A program made the translations under genes and the position numbers. The notes under the pieces are model-generated. The model saw nothing but the letters and a program-made list of their open reading frames with translations. It made no database searches and had not been told where the DNA came from. 49,727 bases of DNA from assembly GCA_016869025.1 (NCBI GenBank), contig VGFA01000021.1:1-49727 (forward strand). The letters run 5' to 3'. Position 1 is the stretch's first letter. The number at the start of each line of letters is the position of its first letter. This document shows positions 31,202-38,842 of this stretch, piece after piece. The DNA comes from Armatimonadota bacterium (GTDB taxonomy: Bacteria; Sysuimicrobiota; Sysuimicrobiia; Sysuimicrobiales; Humicultoraceae).

Positions 31202-31215
31202 CTCCAAGCTTGGAG
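31202..31215 (+). promoter_or_regulatory. Perfect 14-bp palindrome before the NicX-like gene
   Basis: CTCCAAGCTTGGAG is a perfect palindrome just upstream of the GAGGAGG ribosome site of the NicX-like gene; the final GGAG adjoins the ribosome site. It could fold as a short stem limiting translation or be a regulator site. It does not resemble the IclR operator at 24721. Confidence 0.45.
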
Positions 31216-31229
31216 AGGAGGGTTCAGAG

Positions 31230-32294
31230 ATGGAGTTCGCGCTGGGAACCGAGGGGCTGAGGGAGTACCTATCGTTCGAGGTTGCGGGAGCGGCCCGCAA
31301 GCTGGTGGAGCAGGTCGCGCTGGCCAAGCCGGGCGAGACCGTGGCCGTCACCGCCGACACGAGCAGCGATCCCCGCGTGGTGGAGGCCACGGCGGCCGCG
31401 GCGCACGCGGCGGGAGCCGTGCCGGTGATCGTGTGGTATCCAACCCGGCTGGGCGGCGGCCATGAGCCGCCGCGGCCTGTCGCCGCCGCGATAGCCTCAG
31501 CCGACGTGTGGATCGAGTACGCGGTAGGCTACCTGCTCTACTCGAACGCGTATCACACCGCCATGCAGCAGGGGGCGCGCTATATCTGCCTCTCGGGCGT
31601 GGACGCGGACCTGCTGGTGAGGTCGGTCGGGCAGGTTGACTACCCCGGCGTGATCGCGCTGGGAGAGACGCTGCTCGCCCTGATGGGCAAAGCCAGGATC
31701 GTCCGGCTGACCAACTCGGCCGGGACGGACCTGTCCGCGGACAACGGCGGCCGCTTCATCCGGCACTCCGGCAAGCTGGCCGATACGCCGGGCGAGCCGA
31801 TCATGCTGGGAGGCCAGATATCCTGGTGCCCGCTGGAGGGCACGATCAACGGGCACGTGGTGGTTGACGGCACCATATGGCCGCCCGCGGATGTGGGGCT
31901 GGTGCGCTCCCCGGTTACCCTGACCATCGAGTCGGGGATCGTGCGTGGCGTAGACGGCGGGAGTGAGGCGCGCACATACGAGCGGTGGCTGGCCGCCTTC
32001 GGCGACCCCAACATGTACCGCGTGGCGCACTACTCGCTGGGCTTCAACCCGGGCGTGAGGAGGCCCACCGGGCGCATCGTAGAGGACGAGCGCATGTTCG
32101 GCTGCTTCACCATGGGGATCGGGACGCAGGGCGCACAGATGAAGGCGACCGTGTGGAAGGCGGCCGCGCACACCGACTGCGTGCTGCCCGCGCCCACCAT
32201 CCACCTGGATGGAGAGCCGCTTCAGGTGGACGGCAGGTACGTGCATCCTGACGTCGCATCCGCCTGCCGGGCGCTGCGGGTGTCGGGGTACTAG
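31230..32294 (+). CDS. NicX/M29-family metalloenzyme (2,5-dihydroxypyridine dioxygenase-like or aminopeptidase-like)
   Basis: A 354-residue protein of the superfamily that contains M29 aminopeptidases and NicX 2,5-dihydroxypyridine 5,6-dioxygenase. Visible features are TNSAGTDLSADNGGRF in the middle and a C-terminal region with RVAHYSLGFNPGVRRPTG, DERMFGCFTMGIGTQG and AAAHTDCVLPAPTIHLDG. A His in AHYSLGF followed by HTD recalls the His...HxD iron site described for NicX; this is from memory of the family. A ring-cleaving or hydrolytic role is open. It follows the importer genes and is followed 4 bases later by a racemase, suggesting breakdown of an imported N-containing compound. Confidence 0.75.
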   Translation: MEFALGTEGLREYLSFEVAGAARKLVEQVALAKPGETVAVTADTSSDPRVVEATAAAAHAAGAVPVIVWYPTRLGGGHEPPRPVAAAIASADVWIEYAVGYLLYSNAYHTAMQQGARYICLSGVDADLLVRSVGQVDYPGVIALGETLLALMGKARIVRLTNSAGTDLSADNGGRFIRHSGKLADTPGEPIMLGGQISWCPLEGTINGHVVVDGTIWPPADVGLVRSPVTLTIESGIVRGVDGGSEARTYERWLAAFGDPNMYRVAHYSLGFNPGVRRPTGRIVEDERMFGCFTMGIGTQGAQMKATVWKAAAHTDCVLPAPTIHLDGEPLQVDGRYVHPDVASACRALRVSGY

Positions 32295-32298
32295 AGCG

Positions 32299-32997
32299 AT
32301 GCCCGCTGTCCTGCATGTGGTGCCGGTATGCGCCCGCCCGGGACGGGTCGAGCAGGTGAGGGCATACCTGGCGGACCTTGTCCCGGGGATGCGCGCGCAC
32401 GTGATTGACCTTCCACGCGGGCCGGCGGATCTCGAGCACTTCACCGATGAGCACGCCGCCATAGGGGAGATGCTCGAGGTCCTGCCCGGCTACGTGCGCG
32501 CCCACTCAATAGATGCGGTCAGCATCGGCTGCTTCTACGATCCCGGCATGTGGGCGCTGCGCGAGGCGCTGGAGGTGCCGGTCGTCGGGATCGCAGAGGC
32601 GAGCCTGGTGCTGGGCGGCTTCCTCTCCCCGCGCCTGGCGGTCCTGATAGGCGACTGGAAGTGGCTGCCGAAGATGGAGCAGAACGCCCGCAAGACCGGG
32701 ATGTTGCAACGCGTCTGCGCCTGGAGATCCATCGAGCGATCTGTGCAGGCGATACAGGACGACCCGGAGGGCTGCTACCGGGCGATCCACAGTGAGGCGC
32801 TCCTGGCCAGGGATGAGGACCGCGCTGGGGCAGTCATACTCGGTTGTGCGGCGCTTGCGGGGACCGCCTCCAGGCTCCAGGACGCGCTCGGCCTGCCGGT
32901 TGTGGATCCTGTCGTGGCCGGCTACCTGGTGGCGTGCGCGCTGGCATCAGCCGGGCTGCACACAGGCAAGACGCTGGGGTACCGCCGGCCTACCTAA
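32299..32997 (+). CDS. Asp/Glu/hydantoin racemase family protein
   Basis: A 232-residue protein of the Asp/Glu/hydantoin racemase superfamily. It has two candidate catalytic cysteines: SIGCFYDPGMWALREAL (near 74) and VILGCAALAGTASRLQ (near 184), each at the end of a strand as in this family. LEVPVVGIAEASLVLGG and GLPVVDPVVAGYLVA are further family segments. Relatives include hydantoin racemases, aspartate racemases and maleate isomerase, the latter acting downstream of NicX in nicotinate breakdown. ATG 32299 is 4 bases after the NicX-like stop and near the family start. Its final 8 bases overlap the convergent permease gene. Confidence 0.85.
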   Translation: MPAVLHVVPVCARPGRVEQVRAYLADLVPGMRAHVIDLPRGPADLEHFTDEHAAIGEMLEVLPGYVRAHSIDAVSIGCFYDPGMWALREALEVPVVGIAEASLVLGGFLSPRLAVLIGDWKWLPKMEQNARKTGMLQRVCAWRSIERSVQAIQDDPEGCYRAIHSEALLARDEDRAGAVILGCAALAGTASRLQDALGLPVVDPVVAGYLVACALASAGLHTGKTLGYRRPT

Positions 32998-33841
32998 GCC
33001 GTGGGTCGAAGGCGTCGCGCAGGCCGTCGCCGAGCAGGTTGAACCCCATTACCGTCATGAAGATCGCCACGCCGGGCAGCGTGGAGACCCACCAAGCCTC
33101 CCGCAGGTAGGCCCTGCCCTCGGCCACGATGGCGCCCCACTCAGGGGACGGCGGCTGCGCGCCCAGGCCCAGGAAGCTGAGCCCCACGCCCGAGAGGATC
33201 GCGCCGGCCAGGCGCAGCGTGGTCAGCACGACGATAGGGGCGAGCACGTTTGGGAAGATGTGCACGCGCACGATGTGCGCGTCGCCGCCGCCGGTCGCGC
33301 GCGCCGCGTCCACGAACTCCTGCTCCCTCACCGACAGAACGTTTCCACGCACCAGCCGCACCAGCCCCGGGATGCCGCCGATCCCGATGGCTATCATGAC
33401 GTTCTGCAGGCCCGGGCCGAGGACGGCCACGATCGCGATCGCAACCAGCAGGCCGGGAAACGCCAGCCATAGGTCCACGATCCGCATCACCACGTCGTCG
33501 AACCGCCCCCCGCGATACCCGGTGATGAGCCCGAGCGGGATGCCGATCACGTCCGAGATGGCGATGGCGATCAGTCCCACCGAGAGCGAGAGCCGTCCGC
33601 CGTATAGCACCCGGCTCAGCAGGTCCCGGCCGAAGGAGTCGGTTCCCAGGGGGTGCCGCACCGACGGCGGCGCGAAGCGCTGGTCGAATTGCACTTGGAT
33701 GGGGTCGTCGTCGGTCAGCCACGGCGCCAGCGCAGAAGCGGCGATGAAGAGCAGCACGATTATCGCGCCGGCAGCGGCGCCGCGGTTGCGGCGCATCCGG
33801 CTGAACCCGATTGCCCAGTGCGACCGCCCGGCGTCCATCAT
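32990..33841 (-). CDS. Second ABC transporter permease, DppC type
   Basis: A 283-residue DppC-type permease with an N-terminal helix GAIIVLLFIAASALAPWLT, the DppC signature HPLGTDSFGRDLLSRVLYGGR, the EAA loop REQEFVDAARATGGGDAHIV, and VGLSFLGLGAQPPSPEWGAIVAEG. It differs clearly in sequence from the DppC at 28265. It starts at ATG 33841, overlapping the DppB-type stop as ATGA. It belongs to a three-gene set (binding protein, DppB, DppC) with no ATPase of its own, ending against the racemase gene. Confidence 0.93.
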   Translation of the reverse strand: MMDAGRSHWAIGFSRMRRNRGAAAGAIIVLLFIAASALAPWLTDDDPIQVQFDQRFAPPSVRHPLGTDSFGRDLLSRVLYGGRLSLSVGLIAIAISDVIGIPLGLITGYRGGRFDDVVMRIVDLWLAFPGLLVAIAIVAVLGPGLQNVMIAIGIGGIPGLVRLVRGNVLSVREQEFVDAARATGGGDAHIVRVHIFPNVLAPIVVLTTLRLAGAILSGVGLSFLGLGAQPPSPEWGAIVAEGRAYLREAWWVSTLPGVAIFMTVMGFNLLGDGLRDAFDPRLR

Positions 33842-34758
33842 CCGTACCGGATGCGGGGATCCAACAGGCCGTAGAGCAGGTCCACCAGCAGGTTCATGAA
33901 GACGAAGATCACCGCCGCTACCAGCACCACCGCCTGAATCACGGGGATGTCGCGGGTGAAGATTGCGTCCACCGCCAGCCGGCCAATCCCCGGCCACCCG
34001 AACACCGTCTCTACGATCACGGCGCCGCCCAACAGGCTGGCGAACTGCATCCCAACGATCGAGACCACCGGTATCATGGCGTTCTTGAGCGCGTGCCGGT
34101 ACACGAGCCGTCGGGGGCCCACGCCCTTGGCGCGCGCTGTACGGATGTAGTCCTGGCGCAGCACCTCCAGCATGGACGAGCGCGTCAGGCGGGCGATGAT
34201 GGCGGAGGAGCTTGTGCCCAGCGTGATCGCCGGAAGGATCAGGTGCGCCAGACTGTCCGCGCCGGCCGGCGGCAGCCAACGGAGGTGGAGGGAGAACACG
34301 AGGATGAGCACCAGTCCGAGCCAGAAGTTCGGAAGCGAGACTCCTGCCAGCGCGACCACCATGGTGCCGTAGTCGAGCGCCGATTGGTGGTGCATCGCCG
34401 CGATCGCGCCCAACACGACGCCCATCGCAACCGCGACGAGCGTGGCCGCTACCGCCATGTGCACCGTGTATGGAATCCGGAACGCTATCTCCTGCGCCAC
34501 CGGCCGGCGCGTGTGGATGGACCGTCCGAAATCCCCCTGCGCGGCGCGCACCACGAACGAGGCGTACTGAACGTAGATCGGCCGGTCCAGGCCGAGCTGC
34601 CTGCGCATCCTCTCCACCTGCTCCGGGGATCCGGCGTCCGCCAGCATGACGCGGACCGGATCCCCGGGCACCAGGTGGACGAGCAAGAACACCAGGAACG
34701 AGATTCCCAGCAGGACCGGGATCAAATGCAGCAGCCGCCGGGCAACGTAGCGAAACAC
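33838..34758 (-). CDS. Second ABC transporter permease, DppB type
   Basis: A 306-residue DppB-type permease: the N-terminal helix RRLLHLIPVLLGISFLVFLL, LVPGDPVRVMLADAGSPEQV, RQLGLDRPIYVQYASFVVRA, and the EAA loop LRQDYIRTARAKGVGPRRLVYRHA. It lies between its binding protein (47 bases upstream) and the DppC-type partner. An ATG at 34758 is the clear start and overlaps no other gene. Confidence 0.94.
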   Translation of the reverse strand: MFRYVARRLLHLIPVLLGISFLVFLLVHLVPGDPVRVMLADAGSPEQVERMRRQLGLDRPIYVQYASFVVRAAQGDFGRSIHTRRPVAQEIAFRIPYTVHMAVAATLVAVAMGVVLGAIAAMHHQSALDYGTMVVALAGVSLPNFWLGLVLILVFSLHLRWLPPAGADSLAHLILPAITLGTSSSAIIARLTRSSMLEVLRQDYIRTARAKGVGPRRLVYRHALKNAMIPVVSIVGMQFASLLGGAVIVETVFGWPGIGRLAVDAIFTRDIPVIQAVVLVAAVIFVFMNLLVDLLYGLLDPRIRYG

Positions 34759-34805
34759 GGCTCAATTCACGCGGTCCCGCCGCGGACTGCCTGCCACCCG
34801 ATCAC

Positions 34806-36392
34806 CTAGCGCGTCCTGTAGGCGTCCAGCAACAACAGGTTCCCGAACTTGTCGTAGTAGATGTCCTGCACGTACGGCTGATTGAAGTTGACCGAGAGTT
34901 CCGAAGCCAGCGGAACCCAGGGCACTTCCGCCAGCAGAATCCGCTGGAGCTGCTTGTAGACTTCCAGCCGCTTGGCCGTGTCCACGGTCGTCTGCCCGTC
35001 TTCGAGCAGCTTGTCCACCTGAGTGTTGACGTAGTGCACGCGGTTGGTCGTCGCCAGCCGGCTGCTGTGGAAGAAATAGTAAAGGATGTCGGCGTCCGGC
35101 CACCCGTACGAGATCAGAATCGCGTCGTGCTCCCCTCGCTGGGTTGAGGCCAGGAGCGTGGCGGGCTCCATCTGCTCGATGTTCAGCTTGATGCCGGCCG
35201 TCCGCAGTTGCGACTGCAGGACAACGGCCACACGCACGTTGGTCATGCGGGCGTAGGTCCAGACCGTGAACTCAAGCGGCCTGCCGTCCTTCATCATCGC
35301 CCCGCCCGGCCCCGGCCGGTAGCCGGCCTCCGCCAGGAGCGCCCTGGCTCGATCGGGGTCGTGGTTGAGCGCGAACTGCTTCACCCCATCCCAGTAACCC
35401 CAGATCGTCGGCGCGATCGGACTGAGCATCGGTACCGCCAGGCCCTCCAGCGCGATGCGCGCCACCTCGTCTGTATTGGTCGCGTGCCCGATGGCCCGAC
35501 GCACGCGCACGTCGTTGATGGGCGGCTTCTTGACGTTGAGCCCGAGGTAAGTCCCGCTGGTGGTCGGGATCTGGATGAACGGGAACTTGCCATCGCGCAT
35601 CATGCGCCTGGCGTCTCGAGCAGGAGCACCCGGCAGGATGTCAATGTCGCCCCTCTCGAACGCGATCACCCTCGTGGACTCGTCCGGCACAATCCGGATG
35701 ATGAGCTGGTCAAAGTTGGGCGCGCCGCGGTTCTTGTAGTGCGCGGGTCCCCAGGCGTAGTCGGGATTTCGCTCGTAGACGATCCGGTCGTTCGGGATCC
35801 ACTGCTTGAAACGGAACGGTCCGGTTCCAACCGGGTTCTGCCCGTAGTCGGCGCCCATCTTCGCGATGGCCGTCGGGGAGAGGATCGCCAGGAACGATAT
35901 GCGCAGCGACGAGAAGATCGGCGCGTACGGCTTGGAGAAGACCAGGCGCACGGTGAGGTCGTCCACCACGTCGGTGCGCGTCAGCGTGCCGACCCACGAT
36001 GCCCCGGGCGCATTCGTCTCCTTGCTCACCAGGCGGTCGAACGTGGTCTTGACCGCGGCCGCGTTGAACGGGGTGCCGTCGTGGAACTTCACTCCCCGCT
36101 TGAGCTTGAAGGTGATTGCCGTGCCGTCCTGGGAGATCTCCCAGGACTCGGCCAGCCCAGGGATGAACTCGCCGGTGCGCCGGTCCACGGTCACCAGGGT
36201 TTCGTACATCACCGCGTGCGCGATGTTGACCGACGGCGTGCGGTGCGGGTCTAGCGAGGGAGGATCCGAGCCGATCACCATCGTCAGCGTACCACCTCGC
36301 GCCGGGGCCGGGGCCGCGCCGCCGCTGCCGGCGGTTATGGCCAACAGCACCACCACTACCAGAAGAACCGGAAGGGCGTTCCACCGCGTCAT
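34806..36392 (-). CDS. Second family 5 ABC transporter substrate-binding protein
   Basis: A 528-residue binding protein with signal peptide (LPVLLVVVVLLAITAGSGGA, no lipobox) and family 5 sequence: SDPPSLDPHRTPSVNIAHAV, TFKLKRGVKFHDGTPFNAAA, GTGPFRFKQW and YLGLNVKKPPINDVRVRRA. It is only distantly similar to the binding protein at 25597, so it should take a different cargo. ATG 36392 is strongly supported by AGGAGGAGG nearby upstream; an earlier in-frame start is less likely. The two permease genes follow in the same direction. Confidence 0.94.
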   Translation of the reverse strand: MTRWNALPVLLVVVVLLAITAGSGGAAPAPARGGTLTMVIGSDPPSLDPHRTPSVNIAHAVMYETLVTVDRRTGEFIPGLAESWEISQDGTAITFKLKRGVKFHDGTPFNAAAVKTTFDRLVSKETNAPGASWVGTLTRTDVVDDLTVRLVFSKPYAPIFSSLRISFLAILSPTAIAKMGADYGQNPVGTGPFRFKQWIPNDRIVYERNPDYAWGPAHYKNRGAPNFDQLIIRIVPDESTRVIAFERGDIDILPGAPARDARRMMRDGKFPFIQIPTTSGTYLGLNVKKPPINDVRVRRAIGHATNTDEVARIALEGLAVPMLSPIAPTIWGYWDGVKQFALNHDPDRARALLAEAGYRPGPGGAMMKDGRPLEFTVWTYARMTNVRVAVVLQSQLRTAGIKLNIEQMEPATLLASTQRGEHDAILISYGWPDADILYYFFHSSRLATTNRVHYVNTQVDKLLEDGQTTVDTAKRLEVYKQLQRILLAEVPWVPLASELSVNFNQPYVQDIYYDKFGNLLLLDAYRTR

Positions 36393-36432
36393 ATGCCTGC
36401 CTCCTCCTCGTATGCGATTACCTGGCGTGCGA

Positions 36433-36852
36433 CTACCGGACAACCAGTACAGGACAGTGGGCCTCGTGGATCACACGCGTGCTGACCGACCCCAGCAGCG
36501 CAACACCCACCCTGCCGAGCCCGCGCGAGCCCATCACGATCAGGTCGCACCCGCGGGCGCGCGCCACGTCCAGGATGGCGTGAGCGGCAGGGCCTTCCAG
36601 CACCGACTCCTCGTATGCCACGCCCTCTTCCTCCAGGACCTTCGCCGCCCCTCGAACAAGCGCTTCGCTTGCAGCCAGCCGTTTGGCCATGAGCTCTTCG
36701 AGGTACGGCGACCCCAGATCCCTGGGCAGGGGCTCAAAGGCCGTCAGCACGACCACGGTCGCGCCGTAGCGCCGGGCGATGCCTGCGACGATGGTCAGCG
36801 CCTTGCGCGCGTGCTCGGATCCGTCCGTAGGGTAGAGAATTGTCGTGAACAC
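36433..36852 (-). CDS. Universal stress protein, UspA family
   Basis: A 139-residue single-domain Usp. It starts MFTTILYPTDGSEHARKALT and ends with the nucleotide-binding signature GSRGLGRVGVALLGSVSTRVIHEAHCPVLVVR (split here; G-2X-G-9X-GS pattern intact), so it should bind ATP. It shares a strand with the downstream binding-protein gene, 40 bases away, and the zinc-finger gene is 11 bases upstream. It is probably part of that run of genes; the function is general stress survival by family analogy. Confidence 0.93.
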   Translation of the reverse strand: MFTTILYPTDGSEHARKALTIVAGIARRYGATVVVLTAFEPLPRDLGSPYLEELMAKRLAASEALVRGAAKVLEEEGVAYEESVLEGPAAHAILDVARARGCDLIVMGSRGLGRVGVALLGSVSTRVIHEAHCPVLVVR

Positions 36853-36863
36853 GGCTTTCTCCT

Positions 36864-37106
36864 TTAGAAGAGTCTAGAGACCACGTAGGCAACTAGGACC
36901 AGCACCGCGATCCCTGCCCAGAGCCATGTTCGGCCGCTCCGGCCGCGGGCCTTACGCGGCCGGAGGTCGGGCGTCTCGGCGCAAGCCGCGCAGTAGTTTC
37001 CAGCCCCGAGCCGGACCACGCAGCTTCCGCACAACGCCCTGCCGCAGCCCGAGCAGTAGGCCAGCGCCAGCCGGTCGGCGTGATTGGAGCAGGGGATGCC
37101 GCTCAC
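36864..37106 (-). CDS. Small B-box-like zinc-finger membrane protein
   Basis: An 80-residue protein with a zinc-ribbon/B-box pattern CSNHADRLALAYCSGCGRAL, followed by CGSCVVRLGAGNYCAAC: one Cys-X2-His pair and three Cys pairs, enough for two zinc sites. A basic linker (RPRKARGRSGR) and one membrane helix (WLWAGIAVLVLVAYVVSRLF, 61-80) end it. Similar short domains precede rhomboid proteases and other membrane proteins; the role here is unknown. Its ATG overlaps the stop of the alpha/beta hydrolase gene (ATGA), so it is translationally coupled. Confidence 0.75.
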   Translation of the reverse strand: MSGIPCSNHADRLALAYCSGCGRALCGSCVVRLGAGNYCAACAETPDLRPRKARGRSGRTWLWAGIAVLVLVAYVVSRLF

Positions 37107-37936
37107 GCGCCCCCTCCCAAGAAGGCGGACAGCGCCGCGTTGAAGGCGCCGGCGTCCTCGATGAACGGGACGTGTCCCATCCCGTGCATGATGTGCACCT
37201 GCGCGCCCGGGATCGTCCGGCCCGCGACGTCGGCCTGATCCGGAGGGATGACATGGTCGCGGGTACCCCAGACGACCAGCGTGGGCGCCGTGATGCGCGC
37301 CGCCACGGCCCTGGCCTGCTCCACGATCTCAGGGCGTACGCCCCGCAGGGTCACCGAGGCCCGCAGCGTCTTCATGAAGGTCTCTCCGGTTACGGGTCGC
37401 GCTGCGTTGCGCCGGGTGATCTCGACCAGCGCATCAGGGATGCGGCGCTGGTCGGCAAACGCCTCCCGGAGTCCCAGCCGGGGGAAGCGGCGGGTGAGCG
37501 CCAGGAATCCCTCTCCCATCCAGCGGATCGTCATCAGCCGCAGCGTAGTGCTCAGCCCGGTGCCGAAGCCGGCGGGCGCGGCCAGCACCAGTGCCGCGCA
37601 GCGCTCGGGCGCGGTTCCGGCTGCCAGCGCGGCAATCGCGCCGCCGAGCGACGAGCCGATGATCGCCGCCCTGGGTACCCCCACGGCGTCCATGAATGCC
37701 AGGGTGGCCACAGCCGCGCCCTCGGGTGTGGACGCGGCGGCGATCGGGTCTGACAGCCCAAACCCAGGGAAGTCGAGCGCAATCGTGGTGTATCGCTCGC
37801 GCAGCGCCGGAACCGTCCACTGCCAGAACTCTAGCGATGCCCCGATGCCGTGGATAAGGACCGCGGGCGGACCGCTGCCCTCGACGCGGTAACGGATGCG
37901 TGCCCCCATCACCTCAACGAACCGGTCGGTTTCCAT
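37103..37936 (-). CDS. Alpha/beta hydrolase
   Basis: A 277-residue alpha/beta hydrolase. It has the oxyanion HGIGASLEFWQ (near 29), nucleophile elbow IIGSSLGGAIAALAAG (Ser near 97), Asp in WGTRDHVIPPDQ (near 226) and catalytic His in MHGMGHVPFIEDAG (near 255). The triad is complete. The substrate cannot be read from sequence; relatives include haloalkane dehalogenase-like, esterase and ring-cleavage-product hydrolases. ATG 37936 has GGAGG six bases upstream and lies within the 3' end of nfo (28-base overlap). Confidence 0.9.
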   Translation of the reverse strand: METDRFVEVMGARIRYRVEGSGPPAVLIHGIGASLEFWQWTVPALRERYTTIALDFPGFGLSDPIAAASTPEGAAVATLAFMDAVGVPRAAIIGSSLGGAIAALAAGTAPERCAALVLAAPAGFGTGLSTTLRLMTIRWMGEGFLALTRRFPRLGLREAFADQRRIPDALVEITRRNAARPVTGETFMKTLRASVTLRGVRPEIVEQARAVAARITAPTLVVWGTRDHVIPPDQADVAGRTIPGAQVHIMHGMGHVPFIEDAGAFNAALSAFLGGGA

Positions 37937-38778
37937 CGCTGACCTCCTAAGCGTCTGAGGCGCGCTAGGTTCTTGGCGTCCGGGCCCGCATGGTTGAACC
38001 CAGGCGTCTCAATGATACCCGGCAGGGCCCGGAGGCGCGGGTGCGCGAGGAGCGCACGAAACCCTCCCGACCCAATCAGGCCTTCGCCGATGTTGGCGTG
38101 GCGATCGCGACGCGACCCCAAGGCGCCCTGCGAGTCGTTCAGGTGGAGCACGCGCACCCGATCCCATCCCACCGCCCGGTCCGCCGCGGCGATCATCTCC
38201 TCGATCCCCGCCGGCGTCCGCAGGTCCCAGCCCGAGGCGAACAGGTGCGCGGTGTCCAGGCACACGCCGACCCTGGCGTCTCCGTGCACTCCGTCCAGCA
38301 CCGCGGCCAGATCGTCAAACGTGGCGCCCAGCGTGCCGCCGGAACCCGCGCTGTTCTCGATCAGCACCACCGCGCGCTCGGTGGCGCCGAGGATCTGCCG
38401 CACTGCGGTGGCTATCCGGCGCAGCGCCGCGCCCTTTGGAGAGGACAGGCGGCTGCCCAGGTGCGTGATCACGCCCAGGCCCCCGAGCCGCTCGACACCG
38501 CGCAGCGTGGCCAGCAGCGATGCGACGGACCGGCGCCGGAGATCGCGGTCCGGCGTACCCGGATTCACCAGGTAGGCGGCGTGCGCGACCAGCGGATCGA
38601 GGCCTGCGGCGCGCCGCTTCTGGATGAACCGCTCGATCACGTCATCGGGATAGACGCTCTTCCGCCACTGCCGCGGCGATCCGTAGAAGATCTGCAGGCA
38701 GTCGCAGCCCATTGCCACCGCGCGGTCAATGGCCAGATCCAGAGATCCGCTGATGGAGACGTGGGCTCCCAGACGCAT
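37909..38778 (-). CDS. nfo: Endonuclease IV (AP endonuclease)
   Basis: A 289-residue AP endonuclease that cuts 5' of abasic sites. The TIM-barrel zinc ligands are present: HVSISG at 5, HAAYLVN near 69, HLGS near 107, IENSAGSGGTLGATF near 144, CLDTAHLFASGWD near 178, HLNDSQG near 217, DRHANIGEG near 230 and IETPG near 258. ATG 38778 starts the conserved MRLGAHVS; upstream in-frame sequence is not conserved. The ribosome site is weak. Together with endonuclease Q and Mfd, this window is rich in repair genes, but they are in separate operons. Confidence 0.95.
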   Translation of the reverse strand: MRLGAHVSISGSLDLAIDRAVAMGCDCLQIFYGSPRQWRKSVYPDDVIERFIQKRRAAGLDPLVAHAAYLVNPGTPDRDLRRRSVASLLATLRGVERLGGLGVITHLGSRLSSPKGAALRRIATAVRQILGATERAVVLIENSAGSGGTLGATFDDLAAVLDGVHGDARVGVCLDTAHLFASGWDLRTPAGIEEMIAAADRAVGWDRVRVLHLNDSQGALGSRRDRHANIGEGLIGSGGFRALLAHPRLRALPGIIETPGFNHAGPDAKNLARLRRLGGQRWKPTGSLR

Positions 38779-38842
38779 GGCCGCTTCGTTCTTCTCTGGA
38801 GGAGAGGCGGAGCCCTGCGGATGGTAGGGGCACCTCCCGGCT

